A stretch of 33,984 nt of DNA from the NCBI RefSeq assembly GCF_030538285.1, contig NZ_JAUNUG010000033.1:1-33984 (forward strand). Reading direction: 5' to 3'. This DNA comes from Corynebacterium sp. (GTDB lineage Bacteria > Actinomycetota > Actinomycetes > Mycobacteriales > Mycobacteriaceae). How positions within the stretch are numbered: the first letter of the stretch is position 1; every line of letters starts with the position of its first letter. A program made the translations under genes and the position numbers. Under the pieces are notes generated by a model. The model ran no database searches and had not been told where the DNA came from. It saw nothing but the letters and a program-made list of their open reading frames with translations. Of the stretch, positions 8,512 to 16,100 are shown one piece after another.

Positions 8512-9587
8512 CGACGGGCCTTCCTGCGGGCCGCCCGCGCGCTGAGGGTCACGCCGGTGAGCACAAACGCGACAACAGCGACGACGTTGATAATCCCGCC
8601 GATCTGCCACCAGGTGACCGCTGCGCGGGCGTCACCGAGTAGACGCAACGCCAGTCCGCCGTGCAGCAGCGCGACCGCGACATACATCACGGGGTGGTAC
8701 GGCAGGGGACGGCGGATGACAGCGGTGAGAATGATCGGGGCGTGCGCGAAGATCATGGAGATGACGAAGCCGAGGAAGATGGCATGCACCGCGGCGTCGT
8801 AGGCGAAACCGGTGGTGCTGCGCGGGACGACCACCCACAGCAGGCCTGCCAGTGCCAGCCAGAGATAGCCGGCGAGCATGCACACCGCGCTGAAACGGGG
8901 CAGTCCGCGCGCGCGGACGAGGCGGCGCGCCACGTCCACCCGGGCGGTCACCACCGCGATTGCCACCAGCAGCAGGCCCATGAGCGGGTAGCCGAAATCC
9001 GGGTTGAGCACGAAAAGGATCCCAGCAGCGCTCAATGCCAGGACGAGGCCGGTGATCAGCGGTTCGGGGTTAGCGGACGTGACGGGCAGGCGCGCGAGCT
9101 CCAGCCTTTCGCCGATGATGGTCGCAACGACGAAAACGACCGCTGGGGGCATCGCGAGCGCGAAACCGCCGCCCCCGAAGCCCCAGAGGAGCGTGGCGCT
9201 GACTGCTCCGATGACTCCGGTGGCTTGCGCGATAACTGCGGCGGTGGGTTGGCGGCGGTGGACCGTGGCGTAGATCGCCCCGAGCACGAGGAAACTGCCC
9301 GTGAACGCAAGGGCGGGGACGGCGACCGGCAGGCCTGCGAGCAAGCTGACAACGCCGAGAGAACTCAGTGTCGGCCCCGTCCACGCCCAGCGGGTGCGTA
9401 CCGCGACGGTGCGTTCCAGTCCGATGGCGCCGCCGACGAAACCGAAGATCATCAGGGGGCCGTGGTCGACGGCGAGGCTGGCCGCGCGGGTGCCGCCGAG
9501 GTAGCCGAGGAGTGCTAGGGCCGCGGTGAGACCAGTGATCAACGAGATCCCGGCGCAGGCCAGGAAGAAGAATCGATGCCAGATCAC
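8508..9587 (-). CDS. NnrS-like polytopic membrane protein, first gene of nitrite reductase unit
   Basis: About 359 residues and about 12 hydrophobic segments. The opening WHRFFFLACAG, the pattern DHGPLMIFGFVGGAIGLERTVAV and the late HAIFLGFVISMIFAHAPIIL resemble NnrS, a haem/copper membrane protein linked to nitric oxide stress and denitrification; the match is by pattern, not strong identity. I choose GTG at 9587 because AAAAGGG lies six bases upstream. GTG at 9605, seven bases after a TACGAT -10 on this strand (complement of 9613-9618), would be a leaderless alternative, and GTG at 9647 is less likely. Its TGA overlaps the ATG of the next gene, so the three genes are translationally coupled. 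Confidence 0.75.
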   Translation of the reverse strand: MIWHRFFFLACAGISLITGLTAALALLGYLGGTRAASLAVDHGPLMIFGFVGGAIGLERTVAVRTRWAWTGPTLSSLGVVSLLAGLPVAVPALAFTGSFLVLGAIYATVHRRQPTAAVIAQATGVIGAVSATLLWGFGGGGFALAMPPAVVFVVATIIGERLELARLPVTSANPEPLITGLVLALSAAGILFVLNPDFGYPLMGLLLVAIAVVTARVDVARRLVRARGLPRFSAVCMLAGYLWLALAGLLWVVVPRSTTGFAYDAAVHAIFLGFVISMIFAHAPIILTAVIRRPLPYHPVMYVAVALLHGGLALRLLGDARAAVTWWQIGGIINVVAVVAFVLTGVTLSARAARRKARR

Positions 9588-9612
9588 CGTCTGCCCTTTT
9601 TTCACGGACTTA

Positions 9613-9632
9613 ATCGTACTAAATTGGGTTAG
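9613..9632. promoter_or_regulatory. Divergent promoter region between nirK unit and DUF2249 gene
   Basis: The 77-base gap is AT-rich at its centre. On the minus strand TACGAT (complement of 9613-9618) could be the -10 of the nitrite reductase unit. On the plus strand TAAATT at 9620-9625 could serve the DUF2249 gene. A small inverted repeat CTAA-N6-TTAG spans 9619-9632 and overlaps both, so one regulator could control both directions. This is inference from motif shape only. Confidence 0.35.
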
Positions 9633-9664
9633 CAGGTGAAAGACCACTCACGACAGGAGTCAAC

Positions 9665-9928
9665 ATGGACCTCGAGCTCCCCCTCATCCCCCACCAGCCC
9701 ACCCCGGACCCCATCCTCATCGCCGCCGCCATCCCCCACCGCCTGCGCCACGGCGCCATCCACGGCGCGCTGGGCACGCTCGACGTCGGCGAGTCGATGA
9801 TCCTGGTCGCACCCCACAACCCCCTGCCGCTCCTCGCCGAAATCGATGAGCGCGCCGAGACCTTCGACATCAGCTACCTCACCGAAGGCCCCGACACCTG
9901 GCGCCTCCGCCTGGCACGGACGTCCTAG
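9665..9928 (+). CDS. DUF2249 domain protein
   Basis: An 87-residue soluble protein matching the DUF2249 pattern: an early P-H-R (AAIPHRLRHGAIHGAL), the central VGESMILVAPHNPLPLL, and a final LTEGPDTWRLRLAR. The family is frequent near nitrate, nitrite and nitric oxide genes in many bacteria. Its biochemical role is not settled; the histidines have led to ideas of metal or haem binding. The ATG follows a good AGGAGT ribosome binding site five bases upstream. It is transcribed away from the nitrite reductase unit across a short shared promoter region, which supports a role in the same process. Its stop TAG lies just before the promoter of the methyltransferase gene. Confidence 0.85.
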   Translation: MDLELPLIPHQPTPDPILIAAAIPHRLRHGAIHGALGTLDVGESMILVAPHNPLPLLAEIDERAETFDISYLTEGPDTWRLRLARTS

Positions 9929-9931
9929 GCC

Positions 9932-9937
9932 TAGAAT
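9932..9937 (+). promoter_or_regulatory. -10 hexamer TAGAAT, probable leaderless promoter of the methyltransferase
   Basis: TAGAAT is a perfect TAnAnT and is followed by eight bases and ATG at 9946. There is no good ribosome binding site. It suggests the methyltransferase has its own promoter and is not simply the second gene of a DUF2249 operon. Confidence 0.5.
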
Positions 9938-9945
9938 GGGCAGAC

Positions 9946-11076
9946 ATGGCGCCGGACAATCTACTCATCCAGGGTGAGAACCTCCACGCCCTGCGTGAGC
10001 TGCACGGCCAAGTCAAAAACGTCCGGCTCATCTACATCGACCCGCCGTACAACACCGGCAGCGCCGACTACCTCTACGCCGACGCCATGCCGCGCGAGCA
10101 GTGGTTGCGGTTCATGGTCGAGCGCCTGGAGGCTGCCCGCACCCTGCTTATCGACGACGCCGTGGTAGCCATCCAATGTTCCTTCCACCAGTCCGCCCAC
10201 CTGGAGGTCACCCTCGACGGGCTCGACTGGTTGCACAAGGTCATGGTCTTCCACGTCCTGGTACGTCACCCCGATCGCGCCTTGACCGCCGACAAGCAGT
10301 TCAACGATGTCATGGAGCAGATCCTCATCTACTCCCCCGATCCGCGCTTCCGCATGCCGCGCCGCGAAAAGGAACGTGACCTGACCGACTACCGCTGGGA
10401 GGTGGCTCTGGACGGACCCGGCTCTCCCGCCTTGTTCGGCGGGCGGGAGTGCCGCCTCTACCCACCGGAGCAGTGGCGCAAAGTAGAAACCGCACCGGGT
10501 GAAGGAACGTTTCGCACCCATTCCATCCGCGGCAGCCTGCGGGAGAAGAATTCCTCGGGGCGCTTCTGGGTCGCTCACCTGGAAGCACTCGACCTGCCCG
10601 CGTTGACACTGATCCAGGTGCCGGGCATCGGTGACGACGGGCTGGGCCACCGCTTCTTCCACTCCCCCAAGGCCGGCAACCGCAACGGTTCCTACTTCCA
10701 GGGGGTGCCGCAATCCTCGACCGTCACGCGCCTGCCGTACCCGAATTTCCTCGACTTCCACGCCGAGTTCAACCAGGTCGCCGGCGAAGGTGGAGTGAGC
10801 TTCCGCAACGGCAAGAAACCGGAAGCCCTGCTGCGCTTGCTCATGGAGATGTTCACCGCACCAGGCGATCTTGTCCTCGACTACCATCTCGGCTCCGGCA
10901 CGACCGCCGCGGTGGCATTGAAGCTCGGCCGGAGGTTTATCGGCATTGAGCGCGAAGACTTCGCCGAAACAGTGGCGTTGGCCCGCCTTCAGGCTGTGGT
11001 CGCCGGGGAGCAGTCGGGAATCTCGTCGGAGGTCGGCTGGTCGGGCGGCGGGGCGGTGACTTTCCGGAAGATCTAA
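9946..11076 (+). CDS. Orphan beta-class DNA methyltransferase (type III Mod-like)
   Basis: A 376-residue SAM-dependent amino-methyltransferase expected to methylate adenine N6 (or cytosine N4). The catalytic motif DPPYNTG is at 32-38. The SAM-binding motif LDYHLGSGTTAA is near 311-322, followed by LGRRFIGIERE. The order catalytic motif, long middle region, SAM motif is that of the beta class, as in type III Mod subunits. It is much shorter than typical Mod proteins (around 600 residues), and no restriction (Res) gene is adjacent. The ~270 residues between the motifs would hold the target-recognition part. The start is set by DPPYNTG near the N-terminus and by the -10 at 9932. Its TAA overlaps the mog TAG on the other strand. 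Why it sits in a nitrate-respiration region is unclear. Confidence 0.85.
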   Translation: MAPDNLLIQGENLHALRELHGQVKNVRLIYIDPPYNTGSADYLYADAMPREQWLRFMVERLEAARTLLIDDAVVAIQCSFHQSAHLEVTLDGLDWLHKVMVFHVLVRHPDRALTADKQFNDVMEQILIYSPDPRFRMPRREKERDLTDYRWEVALDGPGSPALFGGRECRLYPPEQWRKVETAPGEGTFRTHSIRGSLREKNSSGRFWVAHLEALDLPALTLIQVPGIGDDGLGHRFFHSPKAGNRNGSYFQGVPQSSTVTRLPYPNFLDFHAEFNQVAGEGGVSFRNGKKPEALLRLLMEMFTAPGDLVLDYHLGSGTTAAVALKLGRRFIGIEREDFAETVALARLQAVVAGEQSGISSEVGWSGGGAVTFRKI

Positions 11077-11552
11077 TCCAGCCGCTCGAAGATATTCGGC
11101 AGCAGCGGGCACACCACCCCGAGGGCATCTTTCACCCCGCCACGCGAGGAGGGCGTGTTAACGATCAGCGCATCCTCCGCTCCCCGCCCCGTCAGACCAA
11201 TAAGCCCCCGGGACAGACCCGCCTGATTCGTGTTGCCCAAACCCGCGATGAGTACCTGCATCATCAGGCCGGTCAGTTCCACCGCCACGTGCGGAGCCGT
11301 TGCCTCCGGGGTGAGGTTGCGCGGCCCCAGGCCGGTGCCACCGACGGTGACGATGACGCGGTGTCCGGCGGCGCGGGCATGTGCGAGCGCTTGCGACACA
11401 GCCTCCTGTCCCTCGGGGACGATGAGGGGCCCGGTGACGTGCAGTCCGGCGTCGCAAAGCAGACGCGCGGCGAGATCGCCGGCCGCATTGTCGTGCTCGC
11501 CGGCTATAACCCGGTCGCTGACCACGATGACGCTAGCTTTTTTCACTTTCAT
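11073..11552 (-). CDS. mog: Molybdopterin adenylyltransferase, Mog/MoaB family
   Basis: Mog adenylylates molybdopterin before MoeA inserts molybdenum. The 159-residue protein has the MoCF-domain motifs VIVTVGGTGLGPRNLTPEA and GRGAED, and ends with ..GVVCPLLPNIFERL. ATG at 11552 (MKVKKASVIVVSDR) follows GGAGAGGGAGA, a strong ribosome binding site; the frame runs 24 codons further upstream, but those residues look unlike Mog. The gene is divergent from narK and shares the 233-base control region with it. Tail-to-tail it overlaps the methyltransferase stop by four bases. It is separated from the other Moco genes by the nitrite reductase cluster. Confidence 0.92.
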   Translation of the reverse strand: MKVKKASVIVVSDRVIAGEHDNAAGDLAARLLCDAGLHVTGPLIVPEGQEAVSQALAHARAAGHRVIVTVGGTGLGPRNLTPEATAPHVAVELTGLMMQVLIAGLGNTNQAGLSRGLIGLTGRGAEDALIVNTPSSRGGVKDALGVVCPLLPNIFERLD

Positions 11553-11581
11553 TCTCCCTCTCCGGCTACCCCAGAGAATAC

Positions 11582-11595
11582 GTCTGTGGACAGAC
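11582..11595. promoter_or_regulatory. Short inverted repeat GTCTG-N4-CAGAC in the mog leader
   Basis: A perfect five-base-pair dyad around TGGA, 30 bases upstream of the mog start. It could be an operator or a small RNA hairpin. No known factor is assigned. Confidence 0.3.
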
Positions 11596-11607
11596 CACCT
11601 GCACTGA

Positions 11608-11623
11608 TGTGTTCTACCGCACA
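11608..11623. promoter_or_regulatory. GlxR (CRP-family) type site upstream of narK and mog
   Basis: TGTG-N8-CACA matches the outer halves of the corynebacterial GlxR consensus TGTGA-N6-TCACA, and the dyad extends one base on each side to ATGTG..CACAT. GlxR is the cAMP-binding global regulator. The site is about 60 bases upstream of the probable narK -10, a place suited to activation, and may act on both divergent genes. Confidence 0.55.
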
Positions 11624-11624
11624 T

Positions 11625-11648
11625 TTAGACAACACACATGTTGCCTAA
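11625..11648. promoter_or_regulatory. 24-base imperfect palindrome upstream of narK, candidate operator
   Basis: TTAGACAACA-N4-TGTTGCCTAA pairs at nine of ten positions, with a CACA spacer. It directly follows the GlxR-type site and ends about 20 bases before the likely narK -10, overlapping the -35 area. This position suits a repressor or redox activator. The ArnR-like regulator at 22562-23248 is the obvious candidate from context, but the pairing is inference. Confidence 0.5.
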
Positions 11649-11667
11649 TTATGTTCGAGCTTTTCCG

Positions 11668-11677
11668 TATAAAGTAT
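11668..11677 (+). promoter_or_regulatory. Probable narK -10 region
   Basis: TATAAAGTAT contains two overlapping -10 candidates, TATAAA (11668-11673) and TAAAGT (11670-11675). It is the most AT-rich stretch before narK and leaves a leader of about 105 bases. No good -35 is visible, which fits an activator-dependent promoter. Confidence 0.4.
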
Positions 11678-11785
11678 GGCAATAGTACTTAAACCAGGGT
11701 AAACCTGTAGATAACAACCAAAACGGGCGGAATTCTTCCGGCACGCCTGGCCCGGACCATTCGGCCCCTGTCAAGTGAGGTTTGC

Positions 11786-13120
11786 ATGAGCTCAGCTCTC
11801 AACACCGACGGACGAGTCCTCCACGGATGGGACCCGGAAAACGAGGAGACCTGGGATTCCGCCATAGCCTGGCGGACCCTGTGGATCACCACTATCACGC
11901 TGTTCATGGCGTTCTGCACCTGGTACCTGGTGGCCGCCATCGCCCCCGTCCTCAACCAGATCGGCTTCGACCTATCCACCTCCCAGCTCTACTGGCTGAC
12001 CTCCCTGCCCGGCCTCGCCGGCGGCCTGCTGCGCCTGGTGTTCATGTTCCTGCCCGCCATCATGGGCACCCGCAAGCTCGTGGCCATGTCCTCCCTGCTC
12101 TTCGTCATCCCGATGATGGGCTGGTTCTTCGCCGTCCAGAACACCGACACCCCCTTCTGGTGGCTGCTCGTCCTCGCCTTCCTCACCGGCATCGGCGGCG
12201 GCGTCTTCTCCGGCTTCATGCCCTCCACCGGCTTCTTCTTCCCCAAGCGCCTCTCCGGCACCGCACTCGGCCTGCAAGCCGGCCTGGGTAACTTCGGCGT
12301 CTCCTTCATCCTGCTGGTCGCCCCGTGGCTCATGGGCATGACCCTGCTGGGCATAGGCTTCGTCGCCCCGCAGCGCGGCGAGGACGGAGACCTGTTTGTT
12401 CACAACCCCGCCATCGTCCTCGTACCTTGGGCCATCGTCATGGCCGTTGTCGCCTGGATCTTCCTCAAGGATGTACCCGTCAAGGCCAACTTCCGCCAGC
12501 AGATCGACATCTTCGGCAACAAGAACACCTGGATCCTCACCATCGCCTACCTGATGACCTTCGGCGCCTTCTCCGGCTTCGCCGCCCAACTGGCCCTGAT
12601 CATCAACAACGTCTACGGCGCCAACTCCGACTTCGCCGCCACCTACGCCGTCGACGACCTGCCCAAGGGTGCCGCCTTCGCCTTCCTCGGCCCCTTCATC
12701 GGCTCCCTCGTCCGCGCCGCCTGGGGCCCACTGTGCGACCGCTTCGGCGGCGCCATCTGGACCTTCGTCTCCGGCGTCGGCATGACCCTCTCCACCATCG
12801 TCGCCGCCCTGTTCCTCACCCCCGACAACCCCGACCAGTTCTGGTGGTTCCTCGGCGCGATGCTCTTCCTGTTCTTCTTCTCCGGCATCGGCAACGCCAG
12901 CACCTTCAAGCAGATGCCCATGATCCTGCCCAAGCGCCAGGCCGGCGGCGTCATCGGCTGGACCGGCGCCATCGCCGCCTTCGGCCCCTTCATCGTCGGC
13001 GTCCTGCTGTCCATGATGGCCCCGCACGTCTTCTTCTGGGGCTGCGTCGTCTTCTTCGCCTTCGCCACCGCCCTCGTGTGGATCTACTACGCCCGCCCCA
13101 ACGCCCCCTTCCCCGGCTGA
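11786..13120 (+). CDS. narK: Nitrate/nitrite transporter NarK
   Basis: A 444-residue major facilitator protein with about 12 membrane helices that would import nitrate and export nitrite. Two glycine-rich nitrate-signature segments are visible: GLQAGLGNFGVSF in the first half and FFSGIGNASTFKQMP in the second, as in NarK/NRT transporters. The FFPKRLSGTALG loop precedes the first. ATG at 11786 follows AGTGAGG five bases upstream. narG begins 14 bases after the stop. It is the first gene of narKGHJI, the corynebacterial order. It lies downstream of a GlxR-type site and a large palindrome. Whether it is a symporter or an antiporter cannot be decided here. Confidence 0.94.
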   Translation: MSSALNTDGRVLHGWDPENEETWDSAIAWRTLWITTITLFMAFCTWYLVAAIAPVLNQIGFDLSTSQLYWLTSLPGLAGGLLRLVFMFLPAIMGTRKLVAMSSLLFVIPMMGWFFAVQNTDTPFWWLLVLAFLTGIGGGVFSGFMPSTGFFFPKRLSGTALGLQAGLGNFGVSFILLVAPWLMGMTLLGIGFVAPQRGEDGDLFVHNPAIVLVPWAIVMAVVAWIFLKDVPVKANFRQQIDIFGNKNTWILTIAYLMTFGAFSGFAAQLALIINNVYGANSDFAATYAVDDLPKGAAFAFLGPFIGSLVRAAWGPLCDRFGGAIWTFVSGVGMTLSTIVAALFLTPDNPDQFWWFLGAMLFLFFFSGIGNASTFKQMPMILPKRQAGGVIGWTGAIAAFGPFIVGVLLSMMAPHVFFWGCVVFFAFATALVWIYYARPNAPFPG

Positions 13121-13134
13121 CCAAAAGGACCTCC

Positions 13135-16100
13135 ATGACCACCACCAGCTCAGTCAACCCCCTGTTCAAATTCGGCAGCTACCTGCGCAAGGGCCAGGTC
13201 ACCGACTCCGGCCAGCAACTCTTCCTCAAGGGCGGGCGCCAGGCAGACATTTTCTACCGCAACCGCTGGTCCTTCGACAAGATGGTGCGCTCCACCCATG
13301 GAGTGAACTGCACCGGCTCCTGCTCCTGGAAGGTCTACGTCAAAGACGGCGTGATCACCTGGGAATCCCAGGCCGTCGACTACCCCACCACCGGCCCCGA
13401 CATGCCGGACTACGAGCCCCGCGGCTGCCCCCGCGGCGCCTCCTTTTCCTGGTACACCTACTCGCCGACCCGCATCCGCTACCCCTACGCCCGCGGCGTG
13501 CTTGTCGACATGTACCGCGAGGCCAAGGAGCGCCACGGCGACCCGGTGCTCGCCTGGCGCGAGATCGTCGAAACGCCTGAGAAGCGCCACGCCTACGTAT
13601 CCCAGCGCGGCAAGGGCGGGCTGATCCGCATCCCCTACGACGAGGCCATCGAGATCGCCGCCGCCGCCCACGTCTACACCATCCGCCAACACGGCCCCGA
13701 CCGCATTGCCGGCTTCACCGTCATCCCGGCCATGTCCCAGGTCTCCTACGGCGCCGGCACCCGCTTCCTGCAGATGATCGGCGGCGTCGCCCTGTCCTTC
13801 TACGACTGGTACGCCGACCTGCCGCCCGCCTCCCCGCAAACCTTCGGCGACCAGACCGACGTGCCCGAGTCCGGCGACTGGTACAACTCCAGCTACCTCA
13901 TGATGTGGGGCTCCAACATCCCCGTCACCCGCACCCCGGACGCCCACTTCATGGTCGAATCCCGCTACAAGGGCACCAAGGTCGTCGTCGTCTCCCCCGA
14001 CTTCGCCGACAACACCCGCTTCGCCGACGAGTGGCTGCGCATCAACCCCGGCACCGACGCTGCGCTCGCCTTCGCCATGGGCCATGTCATCCTCTCCGAG
14101 TTCCATGTCGGCGAGCAGACCCCGTACTTCCTCAACTACATGCGCAAGTACACCGACTCGCCCTTCCTCATCGCCCTCGACGAACGCGAGGACGGCACAC
14201 TCACCCCGGGCAAGTTCCTCACCGCCAGCCAGCTCGACGATTCCCACGCCGAGCTGCGCGACAGCGCGAACGCCACCCACCGCCTCATGGTGATGCAGGA
14301 AGACGGCTCCGTCGTCGACCCGGGCGGCACCGTCGCCGACCGTTGGGGCGAGGACGGTGTGGGCAAGTGGAACCTGCGTCTCGACGACGTCGACCCCATC
14401 ATGTCCATCGCCGAGACCGGCGAGTACGGCACCGCCGAAGTGCTCTTCCCACGCTTTGACCTCGACGCCGACCCCGCCGACATCGACGGCGACGGCCCCA
14501 TCGGCGCCGGCGTGGTCCACCGCGGCGTGCCCTACCGCGAGGTCGACGGCCACAAGGTGACCACCGTCTTCGACGTCATGCTCGCCCACTACGGTGTGGC
14601 CCGGCCCGAGCTCGGGCTGCCCGGCGAGTGGCCGGCTGACTTCCATGACGCCTCCACCCCGGGCACCCCGGCGTGGCAGGAGGAGCTCACCGGCGTGCCT
14701 GCCAACGCCGCCATCCGCATCGGCCGCGAGTTCGCCCGCAACGCCGAGCAGTCACAGGGCCGTTCCCAGATCATCATGGGTGCCGGCGTCAACCACTACT
14801 TCCACGCCGACAACATCTACCGCACCTTCCTGGCCCTGACCTCGATGTGCGGCACCCAGGGAGTCAACGGCGGCGGCTGGGCCCACTACGTCGGCCAGGA
14901 GAAGCTGCGCCCGATGAACGGCTGGTCGCAGTACGCCTTCGCGCTCGACTGGCAGCGCCCGGCGCGCCAGATGATCACCACCGGCTTCTACTACCTCACC
15001 ACCGACCAGTGGCGCTACGACAACTCCAAGGCCTCCCGCCTGGCCTCGCCCCTGGCCAACCGCGGCACGGTCGGCGACAAGCACCTGTCCGACACGCTCA
15101 TCGAGTCGATGAAGCGCGGCTGGATGCCCGCCTACCCGCAGTTCAACCGCAACCCCCTCCTGCTGGCCGACGAGGCCGAGACCAAGGGCATGTCCATCCA
15201 GGAGCACGTCGCCGACGAGCTGAACTCCGGGCGCATGCAGTTTGCCGCCGAGGACCCGGATGCCCCGGAGAACTGGCCGCGCATCCTGCTCAACTGGCGC
15301 ACCAACCTCATGGGCTCTTCGGCGAAGGGCACCGAGTTCTTCCTGCGCCACATGCTCGGCGTCGACTCCGATGCCACCGCCGTCGAACTGGGACCGGAGG
15401 AGCGCCCGGAATCGATCAAGTGGCGGGACGAGGCGCCCGTCGGCAAGCTCGATCTGATGCTGACCACGGACTTCCGCAACACCTCCACCACCCTGGTCTC
15501 CGACATCGTCCTACCCGCCGCCACCTGGTACGAGAAGAACGACCTGTCCACCACGGACATGCACCCGTTCATCCACTCCTTCAACGCGGCGATCAACCCG
15601 CCGTGGGAGGCCCGCACCGACTTCGAGGTCTTCCGCGACCTGTCGAAGTCCTTCTCGGCGCAAGCCGGCCGCTGGCTGGGCACCCAGACCGACCTCATCA
15701 CCTCACCGCTGGCCCACGACTCCGCAGATGAGCTGTCCATGCCCAACGGCATCGTCCCCGACCTCGCCGCCGAGGGCTATGTGCCGGGCAAGACGATGGC
15801 CAAGCTCATCCCCGTCGAACGTGACTACACCAAGGTCTACGAGAAGTGGACCCACCTCGGCCCGCTGACCGCCGAGAAGGGCACCGGCGTCCACGGCACG
15901 GCCTACAACGTGGCCAAGCAGGTCGAGGAGCTGGCGCTGATGAACGGCACCTCGGAGACCTCCTCCGGTGAGCGCCCCGACCTGGACACCGCGACGAAGG
16001 TCATCGAGATGATCCTCCACCTGTCGGGTGTCTCCAACGGCGAGGTCGCCGCCGAGGGCTTCCGCAACCAGGGAGCACGTGTCGGCGCCGACATGATGGA

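Noticed and set aside
8661-9518. 285-residue frame opposite the NnrS-like gene
   Set aside because: Shadow of a membrane protein: hydrophobic codons read backwards give a Gln/Glu/His-rich false protein.
11972-13027. 351-residue acidic Gly/Glu-rich frame opposite narK
   Set aside because: A third-position GC shadow of narK; composition is unlike any protein and narK is certain.
12325-13134. 270-codon open extension upstream of narG in its own frame
   Set aside because: Arg/Pro/His-rich shadow of narK; NarG ligand numbering fits a start at 13135.
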